Origin: Marinobacterium arenosum
GTDB lineage: Bacteria; Pseudomonadota; Gammaproteobacteria; Pseudomonadales; Balneatricaceae
Assembly: GCF_019795155.1 (NCBI RefSeq)
Contig: NZ_JAILYN010000045.1
Coordinates: 1-36,069, forward strand
Reading direction: 5' to 3'
Length of the DNA: 36,069 bases
Part shown: positions 25,150 through 33,976 of the stretch, one piece after another
Numbering within the stretch: the stretch's first letter is position 1
Layout of the letters: every line of letters starts with the position of its first letter
Program-made: the position numbers and the translations under genes
The notes under the pieces: generated by a model
The model's database searches: none
Seen by the model: the letters and a program-made list of their open reading frames with translations, nothing else
What the model was told of the DNA's origin: nothing

Positions 25150-26433
25150 TTAGGCCAGCTTGGCAAACACGCTGTCGGCCGCGGCGATGGTCGCCTCGAT
25201 ATCCGCCTGGCTGTGGGCGGCGGAGACGAAGCCGGCTTCGAACGCCGACGGTGCCAGGTAGACACCTTCCTGCAGCATGCCGTGGAAGAAGCGGCCGAAC
25301 TTGTCGGCATCGCAGGCGGTGGATTCGGCGAAGCTGGTCACCTGGGCCTGGTCGGTGAAGAACAGGCCGAACATGCCGCCGACCCGGCTGGTGGTGAACG
25401 GTACGCCGTTGGCGGCGGCGACCGCTTCCAGCCCCTGGGTCAGCAGTTCCACCTTGGCGGACAGCTGCTGGTAGAAGCCCGGTTCGCTGATCGCGTTCAG
25501 CATCGCCAGGCCGGCGGCCATCGCCAGCGGATTGCCGGACAGGGTGCCGGCCTGGTAGACCGGGCCGAGCGGGGCGATATGCTGCATGATCTCGCGCTTG
25601 CCGCCGAAGGCGCCGACCGGCAGACCGCCGCCGATCACCTTGCCCAGGGTGGTCAGGTCCGGCTTGACGCCGTAGACCGCCTGGGCGCCGCCCAGCGCCA
25701 CCCGGAAGCCGGTCATCACCTCGTCGAAGATCAGCACGCTGCCATGCTGGTCGCAGACCTCGCGCAGCCCCTGCAGGAAGCCGTCCTGCGGCGGGATGCA
25801 GTTCATGTTGCCGGCCACCGGTTCGACGATGATGCAGGCGATCTGCTCGCCGATCTCGGCGAACGCCTGGCGTACCGAATCGAGGTCGTTGAAGTTCAGC
25901 GTGATGGTGTGTTCGGCCAGTGCCGCCGGTACCCCCGGCGAGTTCGGCTCGCCCAGGGTCAGTGCGCCGGAGCCGGCCTTGACCAGCAGCGAGTCGGAGT
26001 GGCCGTGGTAGCAGCCCTCGAACTTGACGATCTTGTCGCGACCGGTGTAGCCGCGTGCCAGCCGGATCGCGCTCATGGTCGCTTCGGTGCCGGAGCTGAC
26101 CATCCGTACCATCTCGATGTTCGGCATCAGCTGGCAGACCTTGTCGGCCATCTCGATCTCGATCTCGGTCGGTGCACCGAAGCCCAGGCCGTTGTCCAGT
26201 GCCGCGCGTACCGCGCCGACCACCCGTTCATCGGCGTGGCCGAGGATCATCGGCCCCCAGGAACCGACGTAGTCGATATAGCGCTTGCCGTCTTCGTCCA
26301 GCAGGTAGGCGCCCTGGCCGGATTTGAAGAACAGCGGCGTGCCACCGACGCCTTTGAAGGCGCGTACCGGGGAGTTAACGCCGCCCGGGATATGGGCTTG
26401 CGCTTGTTCGAACAGCGTTTCGGAACGGGACAT
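25150..26433 (-). CDS. hemL: Glutamate-1-semialdehyde 2,1-aminomutase
   Basis: HemL converts glutamate-1-semialdehyde to 5-aminolevulinate, the committed precursor of heme, using PLP. The 427 residues match E. coli (426). It begins [23 protein letters not shown], with [11 protein letters not shown] and [12 protein letters not shown]. The catalytic Lys is in [19 protein letters not shown], and Asp binding PLP is in [14 protein letters not shown] 26433 has GGGAG about 8 nt upstream. The leader between thiE and hemL (26434-26494) is unusually pyrimidine-rich in the transcript (runs of T5-T6), which may help initiation or act as a weak processing site. Confidence 0.97.
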   Translation of the reverse strand: MSRSETLFEQAQAHIPGGVNSPVRAFKGVGGTPLFFKSGQGAYLLDEDGKRYIDYVGSWGPMILGHADERVVGAVRAALDNGLGFGAPTEIEIEMADKVCQLMPNIEMVRMVSSGTEATMSAIRLARGYTGRDKIVKFEGCYHGHSDSLLVKAGSGALTLGEPNSPGVPAALAEHTITLNFNDLDSVRQAFAEIGEQIACIIVEPVAGNMNCIPPQDGFLQGLREVCDQHGSVLIFDEVMTGFRVALGGAQAVYGVKPDLTTLGKVIGGGLPVGAFGGKREIMQHIAPLGPVYQAGTLSGNPLAMAAGLAMLNAISEPGFYQQLSAKVELLTQGLEAVAAANGVPFTTSRVGGMFGLFFTDQAQVTSFAESTACDADKFGRFFHGMLQEGVYLAPSAFEAGFVSAAHSQADIEATIAAADSVFAKLA

Positions 26434-26494
26434 GGTCAGTCTCCCTGTCGATCAATTGGAAAAATGAAAAGAAGTAAAAATAAAAAATGGATAT

Positions 26495-27121
26495 TCAGAA
26501 CTGTTGCTGGAAGCGGCGCGCCTGGGCGCGGATATCGTCGGCGGCGAACAGTGCGTGCACCACCGCCACCATGTCGGCGCCGGCCGCGATGATTTGGCCG
26601 GCATTATCCACGCTAATGCCGCCGATCGCCACTGTCGGTAGCTGGACCTGCCGGCGAGCCTCGTCCAATACCGACAGTCGCGCCGGCCGGGCATCGGGCT
26701 TGGTGCGCGACGGGAAGAAGGCACCGAAAGCGACATAGTCGGCGCCGCCCCGGGCGGCGTGCTGCGCCAGGGCGAGGGAATCGTGGCAGGTGATGCCGAT
26801 GATCGCCTCGGCGCCCAGCAGTTGGCGGGTTTCGGCCAGGGCGCCATCCTGCTGGCCGAGGTGGACCCCGGCGGCACCGCTCCGATGGGCCAGTTGCGGG
26901 TCGTCGTTGATGATCAACGGTATCTCGAACCGGCGGCAGAGTTCGTTCAGTGCGCTGGCCTGGCGCAACCGCTTGGCATCGTCGTCGGACTTGTCGCGGT
27001 ATTGCACGATCCGGGCGCCGCCGCGCAGGGCCTGCTCGACCGAGTCGAGCAGTCGTCGGTCGTCGGCCATCAGGGTGCTGTCGGTAATGGCGTAGAGGCC
27101 ACGCAGGGTCGGTCGGGACAT
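26495..27121 (-). CDS. thiE: Thiamine-phosphate synthase
   Basis: ThiE couples HMP-pyrophosphate and thiazole phosphate to thiamine phosphate. 208 residues (E. coli 211) of TIM-barrel fold: LYAITDSTL at the start, YRDKSDDD, IINDDPQLA, GVHLGQQD, GADYVAFGAFFPSRTKP and VAIGGIS, covering the substrate and phosphate sites. ATG 27121 overlaps the stop of the CLC gene by one base (TGATG), and the frame's longer extension only shadows that gene. No thiD is next to it, and no TPP riboswitch can precede it because the gap upstream is zero; regulation would have to act at the CLC promoter. Confidence 0.95.
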   Translation of the reverse strand: MSRPTLRGLYAITDSTLMADDRRLLDSVEQALRGGARIVQYRDKSDDDAKRLRQASALNELCRRFEIPLIINDDPQLAHRSGAAGVHLGQQDGALAETRQLLGAEAIIGITCHDSLALAQHAARGGADYVAFGAFFPSRTKPDARPARLSVLDEARRQVQLPTVAIGGISVDNAGQIIAAGADMVAVVHALFAADDIRAQARRFQQQF

Positions 27122-28830
27122 CAGTGTTGCTCCTGCAGGTAGTATTGTTCGAGCTGTTGGCGGCTGAGCAGGCCGAGGATCGCACCCCGGTTCGATTCGA
27201 CATAGAGGGTGTCGACGCCCTGTTTGTTCATGTTGTCGAGTGCTTCTTTCAGGGTGGCGCGGAACGAGATCGGCGCCAGGTCGCGACGCATCGCCGGAAT
27301 CTCGAACAGCTCGGCACTTGGGGCTTCCGGGTGCTGGTCGAGCCACTGGCGCAGGTCGGCGCAGGGCAGCAGGGCGTACTGGTTGTCGCGGCGGATCAGC
27401 AGTTCGGTATGCTGATGGCACAGCTGTTCGGCTTCGCTGCGGGGCAGCGAAGCCTCGCTCAGCTGGAACTGACGGCTCATCAGACTGCCGACGGCGGCGC
27501 GCGACAGCGCCTGGCTCAGCGGCTGGTCGCGGTAGTCCAGTCCCTGGGCGCGTAACGTGGTGATAAACAGCGACGGGGTGTTCAGCAGGTAGCGGACGGT
27601 CAGGTTGCCGATGACGATGGCGATCATGCCGGGCAGGATAATATTGGGATTGCCGGTTAGTTCCAACAGTGCGGTCAGCGCCGCCAGCGGGGCATTGAGC
27701 ACCGCGCCCATCATCGCGCCCATGCCGAGCATGGCATAGAAGCCGGATTCTGAAACCTGCAGATCGACCAGGCTGGCGCCGATCTGCCCCATCGCGCCGC
27801 CGGCCATGGCGCCGATAAAGAAGGTCGGGCCGATCGAACCGCCCGGCACGCCCAGGCCGATGATCAGCGGGGTCAGCAGGCCCTTGGCGAGCAGCAGGAT
27901 CAACAGCGTCTGTAAGCCGAAGGTGCCGGACAGGCTGGCGGAGACGCTGTCGTAACCGATCCCCATCACCTCCGGCACCCAGAGCGCGACCAGGCCGGTC
28001 AGCAGGCCGGCGCAGAGCAGCCGCAGCGACAGTGGAAGCTCAGACAGCCGGATGGTCTGTCGGACGATATGGTTGAATGCGGCGGCAATCAGGCCGATCA
28101 GCACGCCGACCAGCATGATGTAGGGCACCTCGGCCAGTGAGGCGATGGTCAGCGACGGCACATCCAGCACCGCCTCGCTGCCGAGCAGCAGCCGGTTGGT
28201 GACATCGGCGGTGACCGCGGCGACCATGATCGGCACGAAACCGACCGCCGAATATTCCAGCAGGATCACCTCCATGGCGAAGATCACCCCGGCCAGTGGG
28301 GTGTTGAAGGCGGCGGCGATGGCGGCGGCGCTGCCGCAGCCGACCAGCAGTCGCAACGAGTTGTTGGGCAGGTGGAGGTATTGGCCGAGCAGGCTGCTGC
28401 AGGCGGCGCCGATATGGATTGCCGGGCCTTCACGACCGACCGAATGGCCGCTGATCAGCGCAATGCTGGCGCAGGCCAGCTGGTTCAGCATGTTGCCCAG
28501 CGGCAGCTGGCTCTGGTGATAGCTGATCCGCTCCAGTACATGCACCACGCCGACCTTGCGGGCGGCGGCCGGAATGCTGGCCAGCAGGGCGATCAGTGCC
28601 AGGCTGCCGGCCACCGGCAGCAGGAAGCGGGCCCAGCCGGGCATGGATTCGAAGGCATCGGCATGGGGCAGCAGAAACTCCAGCGGTGCAGCCACCATCA
28701 ACCGGAACAGCGAAATCAGCAGTGCGGTGGCGATGCCGGACAGTACCCCCAGTATTACCAGCTGGGGCAGGGCATCGGTATGGGCCAGGCGGTCGCGAAA
28801 GTTCTCCAGCGACCAAAGGGGGTTATCCAT
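27121..28830 (-). CDS. CLC-type chloride channel/antiporter with CBS domains
   Basis: 569 residues: an N-terminal CLC membrane domain (about 20-430) and a C-terminal CBS pair (about 440-569) that usually binds nucleotides. The gating Glu is present (Glu134 in GREGPAIHIG), as are FNTPLAGVIFAMEV and GVPGGSIGPTFFIGA. Two sites depart from the E. coli exchanger. The GSGIP selectivity loop is replaced by KVGVVH, and the residue aligned with the internal proton-transfer Glu203 is Val188. Substrate (chloride, nitrate or another anion) and mode (channel or exchanger) are therefore open. It heads the clc-thiE-hemL operon. No strong Shine-Dalgarno precedes ATG 28830. Confidence 0.88.
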   Translation of the reverse strand: MDNPLWSLENFRDRLAHTDALPQLVILGVLSGIATALLISLFRLMVAAPLEFLLPHADAFESMPGWARFLLPVAGSLALIALLASIPAAARKVGVVHVLERISYHQSQLPLGNMLNQLACASIALISGHSVGREGPAIHIGAACSSLLGQYLHLPNNSLRLLVGCGSAAAIAAAFNTPLAGVIFAMEVILLEYSAVGFVPIMVAAVTADVTNRLLLGSEAVLDVPSLTIASLAEVPYIMLVGVLIGLIAAAFNHIVRQTIRLSELPLSLRLLCAGLLTGLVALWVPEVMGIGYDSVSASLSGTFGLQTLLILLLAKGLLTPLIIGLGVPGGSIGPTFFIGAMAGGAMGQIGASLVDLQVSESGFYAMLGMGAMMGAVLNAPLAALTALLELTGNPNIILPGMIAIVIGNLTVRYLLNTPSLFITTLRAQGLDYRDQPLSQALSRAAVGSLMSRQFQLSEASLPRSEAEQLCHQHTELLIRRDNQYALLPCADLRQWLDQHPEAPSAELFEIPAMRRDLAPISFRATLKEALDNMNKQGVDTLYVESNRGAILGLLSRQQLEQYYLQEQH

Positions 28831-29113
28831 CGAGTCGGGTTCAGCCTGTTCGAGTTATTGTCTGTGTGCAGGGCCGAGTGCCGGTGGCCGATCTGGCTGG
28901 GGGCGACGACAGCCTTATCTTATCACTGTGTCTCAATAGTCTTTGGGGCCACTGGCGAGTATCATACGTTACCAGAACCGGCCCGTTTTTTTTACGTCAC
29001 TCTGCTATTTGAACGGGTCCACGGGTTTGGGCCGCGGCGCTTTGCATGGGGCGTGGCGGTTTTAAGATGATCTTTGCGTCCGGCTGTTTGCCGGGCTGGT
29101 AGGAGAGATGGCT

Positions 29114-30148
29114 GTGATCAAGGTAGGTATCGTAGGTGGCACCGGCTATACCGGTGTCGAGCTGCTGCGGATTCTGGCGAACCACCCGCAGGTGAAAGTG
29201 GAGGTGATCACCTCCCGTTCGGAAGAGGGTATCCGCGTTGCCGATATGTTCCCGAACCTGCGCGGCCACCATGATCTGGCATTCAGCGTGCCGAGCGTCG
29301 ATACCCTGGCCCGTTGCGACCTGGTGTTCTTCGCCACCCCGCACGGCGTGGCGATGAGCATGGCGCCGGAGCTGGTGGCGCGTGGCGTCAAGGTGATCGA
29401 CCTGGGGGCCGATTTCCGGATCCGTGACCTGGAGCTCTGGTCCAAGTGGTACGGTATGGAGCATACCGCGCCGGAACTGGCCGCCCAGGCGGTCTATGGC
29501 TTGCCGGAGGTGCACCGCGAACAGATTCGCGAAGCACAGCTGATCGCCTGTCCGGGCTGCTACCCGACCGCCGCCCAGCTGGGCTTCCTGCCGCTGATCG
29601 AGCGCCAGTTGATCGACCGACGGCGGCTGATCGCCGATTGTAAATCCGGTGTCAGCGGCGCCGGCCGCGGTGCCAACGTCGGCACCCTGCTGTGCGAAGC
29701 CAGCGAAAGCATGAACGCCTACGGCGTGCACGGCCACCGCCATCTGCCGGAGATCAAGCAGGGGCTGAGCGAAGCGGCGGGTCGGCCGGTCAACTTGACC
29801 TTCGTACCGCACCTGACGCCAATGATCCGTGGTATCCACGCTACCCTGTACGGGGTGCTGAAGGATCCGGTCGATCCGGGCTTGCAGCAGCTGTTCGAAG
29901 AGCGCTACGCCAATGAGCCGTTCGTTGATGTGATGCCGGCCGGCAGCCATCCGCAGACCCGTAGCGCCAAGGGCTCCAACATGTGCCGGATTGCGGTGCA
30001 CCGGCCGCAGGGTGACGATACCGTGGTAGTACTGTCGGTGATCGACAACCTGGTCAAGGGGGCCGCCGGCCAGGCCGTCCAGAATATGAACATCCTGTTC
30101 GGCTTCGATGAGACCTGTGGCCTGGAGCAGGTTGCCCTGATGCCCTAA
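29114..30148 (+). CDS. argC: N-acetyl-gamma-glutamyl-phosphate reductase
   Basis: ArgC reduces N-acetylglutamyl phosphate to the semialdehyde with NADPH in arginine synthesis. 344 residues from GTG 29114, matching the Pseudomonas length: NADP-binding [14 protein letters not shown] at 6-19, catalytic Cys149 in ACPGCYPTA, then [11 protein letters not shown] and VKGHRHLPE-like [13 protein letters not shown] is preferred because AGGAG lies 8 nt before it and the protein then begins MIKVGIVGG; the in-frame ATG at 29108 is only 2 nt from the same AGGAG. Its TAA stop (30146-30148) is the left target-site duplication of a MITE-like element. A TAAGAT at 29063 is a weak -10 candidate. Confidence 0.95.
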   Translation: MIKVGIVGGTGYTGVELLRILANHPQVKVEVITSRSEEGIRVADMFPNLRGHHDLAFSVPSVDTLARCDLVFFATPHGVAMSMAPELVARGVKVIDLGADFRIRDLELWSKWYGMEHTAPELAAQAVYGLPEVHREQIREAQLIACPGCYPTAAQLGFLPLIERQLIDRRRLIADCKSGVSGAGRGANVGTLLCEASESMNAYGVHGHRHLPEIKQGLSEAAGRPVNLTFVPHLTPMIRGIHATLYGVLKDPVDPGLQQLFEERYANEPFVDVMPAGSHPQTRSAKGSNMCRIAVHRPQGDDTVVVLSVIDNLVKGAAGQAVQNMNILFGFDETCGLEQVALMP

Positions 30149-30462
30149 GGAACCTGCGAATAAGTCCCTTATGTTCTCTGCGGGCTCTATAACGGCCAGA
30201 TGCGCGAAAGGCAGCGCAGCGGAATGACGCGTCCTTTCCAAGCTGCCTGACAAAGCATCTGGCCGTTATAGAGCCCGCCCTCCGGGGCTTTCGGTGGTCC
30301 GGCACCCGGGCGATCAGAGCTCTGCGTTAACGATTTACGTCCGGCCGGCGCGCCGGGGACAACCAGTACGCCTGTAATCGTTGCCTTTATGCCCTTGAGT
30401 GTGGGTATTGATCTCTGACCGCTCCGAAAGCCAGAGGCCCAAGGGACTTGTTCGCAGGTTCC
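30149..30462. mobile_element. 314-bp MITE-like element with 22-bp terminal inverted repeats
   Basis: The ends GGAACCTGCGAATAAGTCCC... (30149-30170) and ...AAGGGACTTGTTCGCAGGTT... (30441-30462) are inverted repeats, 21 of 22 bp matching. TAA flanks both sides (30146-30148 and 30463-30465), a 3-bp target duplication of the TNA type known for some IS5-family elements. Inside there is a perfect 24-bp inverted repeat (30180-30203 with 30255-30278) around a 51-nt loop that itself pairs GGCAGC/GCTGCC. A 9-bp pair GGCTTTCGG/CCGAAAGCC (30286-30294 with 30424-30432) and a CCGGCGCGCCGG palindrome (30345-30356) are also present. No transposase frame exists, so it is non-autonomous. Confidence 0.85.
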
Positions 30463-30464
30463 TA

Positions 30465-30498
30465 ATACTTGACTGCTTTTGTAGGGTAAGAGGATAAT
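30465..30498 (+). promoter_or_regulatory. erpA promoter with IscR type-1-like operator
   Basis: TTGACT (30469-30474), an 18-bp spacer and GATAAT (30493-30498) make a good sigma-70 promoter about 32 bp before erpA. Overlapping it, 30465-30489 (ATACTTGACT left half, TGTAGGGTAA right half) matches the IscR type-1 consensus ATASYYGACT-N5-AGTCRRSTAT well in the left half and partly in the right. erpA is a known IscR target in E. coli, which supports the reading. The operator's first base is the last base of the MITE target duplication. Confidence 0.65.
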
Positions 30499-30530
30499 AG
30501 GGCCTGCAAAATCCACAGGTGTGAGTATCG

Positions 30531-30881
30531 ATGACAGAATCCGCTGACCAGAACGTACCGTTGACCTTTACCGATACGGCGGCCTTGAAGGTGCGACGCC
30601 TCATTGAGGAGGAGGAAAACGACAACCTCAAGCTGCGGGTGTATATCACCGGCGGCGGTTGTGCCGGTTTCTCCTATGGCTTCACGTTCGATGAAAACGT
30701 TGCCGACGATGATACCGCGGTGGAAAACCAGGGCGTCACTCTGGTGGTCGACGCGATGAGCTTCCAGTATCTGGCGGGCGCCCAGGTGGATTACAAGGAG
30801 GGGTTGCAGGGCTCGCAGTTCGTCGTAAGCAACCCCAATGCCAGCACCACTTGCGGGTGTGGCTCCTCCTTCTCGATCTGA
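30531..30881 (+). CDS. erpA: Iron-sulfur cluster insertion protein ErpA
   Basis: An A-type carrier that delivers Fe-S clusters to apoproteins such as IspG/IspH. 116 residues (E. coli 114), with the three cluster cysteines Cys44 ([10 protein letters not shown]), Cys108 and Cys110 (TTCGCGSSF). Its place between argC and anmK is as recalled for Pseudomonas and fits ErpA better than IscA or SufA, which lie in isc/suf operons. Likely controlled by IscR through the operator at 30465. Confidence 0.95.
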   Translation: MTESADQNVPLTFTDTAALKVRRLIEEEENDNLKLRVYITGGGCAGFSYGFTFDENVADDDTAVENQGVTLVVDAMSFQYLAGAQVDYKEGLQGSQFVVSNPNASTTCGCGSSFSI

Positions 30882-30920
30882 TCGCTCGTTGGGCGGCTCG
30901 GTGGTGCTCTGGAGGGCATT

Positions 30921-31367
30921 ATGAGCTTGGTCAGGCTGATGGCTCTGGTGTTGGCGCTGTATGGCAGCGCCGCACCGGCACAGCCGCTGCAGTCGCCCAT
31001 TGAACCCGGTGGCGGGTATCTTGCCGAGATCCGGGTCCACTCCCCAATGGAGATCGAAGCGATATTGCAGCGCGCCAGTTCACTGGTGGAGCAGGCGCGC
31101 GACTATAACGACTTCGAGCCGATCGTCTTTATCCTGCATGGTAGCGAAGCGGAGGTATTTCGTGCCGCAAACCGGCAGCGATACCGTAAGCTGATCGACC
31201 TGGCTGCCCAGTTGGACGCCTTCCGGGTGATCGATGTGAAAGTCTGCGAGAGCTGGATGCGGGTCAACAATGTCCAGCGCTCGGAACTGCCCGCCTTTAT
31301 CGAAACGGTGCCGTTTGGCCCGTCGGAAGAGCGTCGCCTGAAGCGGCAGGGCTTCCGTTATTTCTGA
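30921..31367 (+). CDS. Exported DsrE/DsrF-like protein
   Basis: 148 residues with a cleavable signal peptide (MSLVRLMALVLALYGSAAPA), so periplasmic. The mature part resembles the DsrE/F fold used in sulfur relay: FEPIVFILHGSEAEVF, then IDLAAQLDAFRVIDVKVCESWM. A single Cys near residue 111 falls at the strand usually carrying the active cysteine, and a C-terminal ETVPFGPSEERRL block is typical of the exported group. Its function is unknown. GGAGG 7 nt upstream supports ATG 30921. It lies 39 bp after erpA and may be co-transcribed, linking sulfur or redox handling to Fe-S supply, which is inference. Confidence 0.75.
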   Translation: MSLVRLMALVLALYGSAAPAQPLQSPIEPGGGYLAEIRVHSPMEIEAILQRASSLVEQARDYNDFEPIVFILHGSEAEVFRAANRQRYRKLIDLAAQLDAFRVIDVKVCESWMRVNNVQRSELPAFIETVPFGPSEERRLKRQGFRYF

Positions 31368-31464
31368 TCTTCCTGAATCAAATTGATCGACGGATTCTTA
31401 CGGATTGGCCTTGATTGGCCTAATTCAGTCCGCTGAGCGCGTTCCAATTTAGCCATGACCGCGG

Positions 31465-32574
31465 TCAGGCAGGGTAGATGGCGCCCAGTATGCGATCGCC
31501 CTGCGCGCCGGTGACACTGGCCAGCGAGCCGGGTTTGCGGGTTTGGGTACGATAGGCCAGCCAGGCGAAAGCTGCCGCTTCAACCCAGTCGGGTGCCAAT
31601 CCCAGTGCTTCAGTCGTGGTTACTTTGGCCGGGGTCAGCAGTTGCTGGATACGCTGTCGCAGCACAGCGTTGTGGGCGCCACCACCGCACAGGTACACCT
31701 CACTGTGCTGCCAATCGGGCTGCAGGCGGATCTGGTCGCTGATGGAATGGGCGGTCAGCTCAAGCAAGGTTGCCTGTACATCGACCGCCACCACGGCTGC
31801 ATCGAGTCCTGCCAGATGCTGGTCGAGCCAGGCTTGGTTGAACTGTTCACGGCCGGTGCTTTTCGGCGGTGGTTGCTGGAAATAGGGCAGGGCCAGCAAC
31901 TGCGTCAACAGCGGCTGATGCGGCTTGCCCTGGCTGGCCCACTGGCCGTTGTGGTCATAGCCGAGCCCCTGCTGCCGTTGAATCCAGCTGTCCAGCAGCA
32001 CGTTGCCGGGCCCGGTGTCGTAGCCCCAGACCGGCTGGCTGCGGTCGGCCGGCAAGCGGGTCACATTGGCCATGCCGCCGATATTGACGATATAGCGGTT
32101 ACGGTGCGCACTGCGGAACAGCGCTTCATGGAAGGCGGGTACCAGCGGTGCGCCCTGGCCGCCGGCGGCCATGTCACGACGGCGGAAATCGGCAATAGTG
32201 GTGATGCCGGTCAGTTCGGCGATGCTGTTGGGGTCGCCGATCTGCAGCGTGAACTGCTGCGCCGGCCGGTGGCGGATAGTCTGGCCGTGACTGCCGATCG
32301 CGGCGACCTGATCGGTGTTCAGGTCCAGCTGTCGAATCAACTGGTTGGCGGCGGCGGCAAACTCCCGGCCCAGTGCCAGATCCAGCTCGCCCAGCTGGTC
32401 GATCTCGTTGTCGCCCGGCTGGGTTAGTTGCAGGATGCTGTCGCGCAACGCTTCCGGCAGTTCGCAACTGCAGTGGCCTATCAACTCAAATTCGGGCGTG
32501 AACCGGGCCGCAACCGCGTCGATGCTGTCCAGGCTGGTGCCGGACATCAGGCCGATGTAGAGATCAGCCTTCAT
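31465..32574 (-). CDS. anmK: Anhydro-N-acetylmuramic acid kinase
   Basis: AnmK cleaves and phosphorylates 1,6-anhydro-MurNAc to MurNAc-6-phosphate during cell-wall recycling. The 369 residues match E. coli. The ATP-binding motifs of the hexokinase/actin fold are GLMSGTSLDSIDA at the N-terminus, IGSHGQTIRHRP, NIGGMANVT, GYDTGPGN and CGGGAHNAVL. Its start overlaps the end of the upstream M23 peptidase gene by 11 nt, so turnover and recycling of peptidoglycan are co-expressed. A TGACCGCGGTCA palindrome (31456-31467) covers its stop codon. The 97-bp convergent gap to the DsrE-like gene has no clear terminator. Confidence 0.95.
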   Translation of the reverse strand: MKADLYIGLMSGTSLDSIDAVAARFTPEFELIGHCSCELPEALRDSILQLTQPGDNEIDQLGELDLALGREFAAAANQLIRQLDLNTDQVAAIGSHGQTIRHRPAQQFTLQIGDPNSIAELTGITTIADFRRRDMAAGGQGAPLVPAFHEALFRSAHRNRYIVNIGGMANVTRLPADRSQPVWGYDTGPGNVLLDSWIQRQQGLGYDHNGQWASQGKPHQPLLTQLLALPYFQQPPPKSTGREQFNQAWLDQHLAGLDAAVVAVDVQATLLELTAHSISDQIRLQPDWQHSEVYLCGGGAHNAVLRQRIQQLLTPAKVTTTEALGLAPDWVEAAAFAWLAYRTQTRKPGSLASVTGAQGDRILGAIYPA

Positions 32575-33976
32575 TGTCGTGCGGTTGGTCTTTATCGCTG
32601 TCGCTGCTGGCCAGCAGGGCGCCGTTCTGGCTGCGCAACTGGGTCAGCAGCAGCGAGGCCATTTCGGCAAAGCGCTCCCGTTCACCTTTGCGGATCGGCG
32701 CCGCGTCCGGCAATTTCACCTTCAGCGGGTTCTTGTGAACGCCGTTGACGCGGAATTCATAATGCAGGTGCGGGCCGCTGGCCAGGCCGGTTTTACCGAC
32801 ATAGCCGATGATGTCGCCCTGTTTGACCTTGCTGCCGACTTTCTGGCCGCGACGGTAATTGTTCATATGGGCGTAGAGGGTGGTGATATTGCTGCCGTGC
32901 TGCAGTATGACGGCGTTGCCGTAGCCACCCTTGCGGCCCCGGTGGATGATCTTGCCGTCCCCGGCGGCGCGGATCGGGGTGCCGGTGCTGGCCGCATAAT
33001 CGACCCCTTTGTGTGCGCGAATCCGGTTCAGGATCGGGTGCTTACGCTTCAGGTTGAAGTAGGAACTGATGCGGGCGAAGTCGACCGGGGTGCGCAGGAA
33101 GGCTTTGCGCATGCTGCGGCCGTCCGGCGTGTAGTAGCTGGTATTGCCGTCACGATCAGTGTAACGCAGGGCGGTATAGGTGCGGCCCTGGTTGGTGAAC
33201 TCGGCGGCAACGATCGCACCGGTGCCGATCTTCTCGCCGTCGAGGTATTTCTCCTCATAGAGGATATTGAACCGGTCGCCTTTGCGGATATCCATCGCAA
33301 AGTCGATATCCCAGCCGAAAATGCTGGCCATTGACATGATGATGCGGCTGGGCATACCGGCGCGCTCGCCGGCCAGGAACATGGAGTCGTCGATCACCGC
33401 CTCGGTATAGCGCAGTTCGATATCAGGCGCGCGCTCGATGGTGTCGATCCGGAAGCCTTGGTCGGTGCGCAGGGCGATGGTGCTGCTAAGACGGTTGTGG
33501 ACATGGCGGGCCTTGACCAGTTCGCCGTCCTCGATCAGGAACTGCAGGCTTTCACCCGGATAGATCCGGTTGAAGGCTTTTTTGCCTTTGGCGGCATTGG
33601 CCACCGCCAGCGCGGTGCGGGCCGGCAGGCCGGCCTTGTCGAACATGCCGGACAGGGTGTCGCCCTTGCCGACCTTGAACTTGAGCCAGTTCTCCTGCGC
33701 TGCGGCAGGGGGCGGCGGAGTTTGTTCCGGTTGCGGCGCGACTTTGTCCGCCAGCGCGGCGATCGGGTCGGTTTTGCTCAGCGCCGGTTCCGGGGCCGCC
33801 ACTTCAAGCTCCAGCGGTTGGCTGCTACGGGTCGCCTCGACCCGCTTGGAGGGCAGCAGGGTCAGCGTAATAGCCAGAATCACAACACAGATGGACACGG
33901 CAACCAGGTGGACGGTTGGAAAATGAAGTTTGCCTGAAACTGCGGACAGCTTCTCTTTCAACTGCGCTGCTAGCAC
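32564..33976 (-). CDS. M23 family murein DD-endopeptidase (MepM-like)
   Basis: 470 residues: membrane anchor (about 22-41), Pro-rich linker (60-95), a LysM/OapA-like domain (KVGKGDTLSGMFDKAGL, 101-117) and a LytM/M23 zinc peptidase. Zinc and catalytic residues are His322 and Asp326 (HKGVDYA), His370 (YAHMN) and His403/His405 (HLHYEF). It cuts peptide cross-links so new strands can be inserted. The length and domain order match MepM (YebA), but the exact orthologue is not proven. GTG 33976 is set by AGGAG 6 nt upstream. The gene is divergent from tyrS and overlaps anmK. Confidence 0.92.
   Translation of the reverse strand: MLAAQLKEKLSAVSGKLHFPTVHLVAVSICVVILAITLTLLPSKRVEATRSSQPLELEVAAPEPALSKTDPIAALADKVAPQPEQTPPPPAAAQENWLKFKVGKGDTLSGMFDKAGLPARTALAVANAAKGKKAFNRIYPGESLQFLIEDGELVKARHVHNRLSSTIALRTDQGFRIDTIERAPDIELRYTEAVIDDSMFLAGERAGMPSRIIMSMASIFGWDIDFAMDIRKGDRFNILYEEKYLDGEKIGTGAIVAAEFTNQGRTYTALRYTDRDGNTSYYTPDGRSMRKAFLRTPVDFARISSYFNLKRKHPILNRIRAHKGVDYAASTGTPIRAAGDGKIIHRGRKGGYGNAVILQHGSNITTLYAHMNNYRRGQKVGSKVKQGDIIGYVGKTGLASGPHLHYEFRVNGVHKNPLKVKLPDAAPIRKGERERFAEMASLLLTQLRSQNGALLASSDSDKDQPHDNEG

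Noticed and set aside
24646-26592. A 648-codon plus-strand ORF opposite hemL and the membrane-protein gene
   Set aside because: It is a GC-rich third-position shadow of well-supported minus-strand genes, with Gln/Arg/Gly-rich low-complexity composition and no family motifs.
27115-27125. TPP riboswitch upstream of thiE
   Set aside because: thiE overlaps the upstream CLC gene by one base, leaving no leader in which a riboswitch could lie.
30180-30278. The long inverted repeat after argC as an integron attC site or an intrinsic terminator
   Set aside because: The 24-bp arms are perfect and lack the RYYYAAC/GTTRRRY core boxes and extra-helical bases of attC. There is no T-run after the stem. 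It lies wholly inside the element bounded by the 22-bp terminal repeats.
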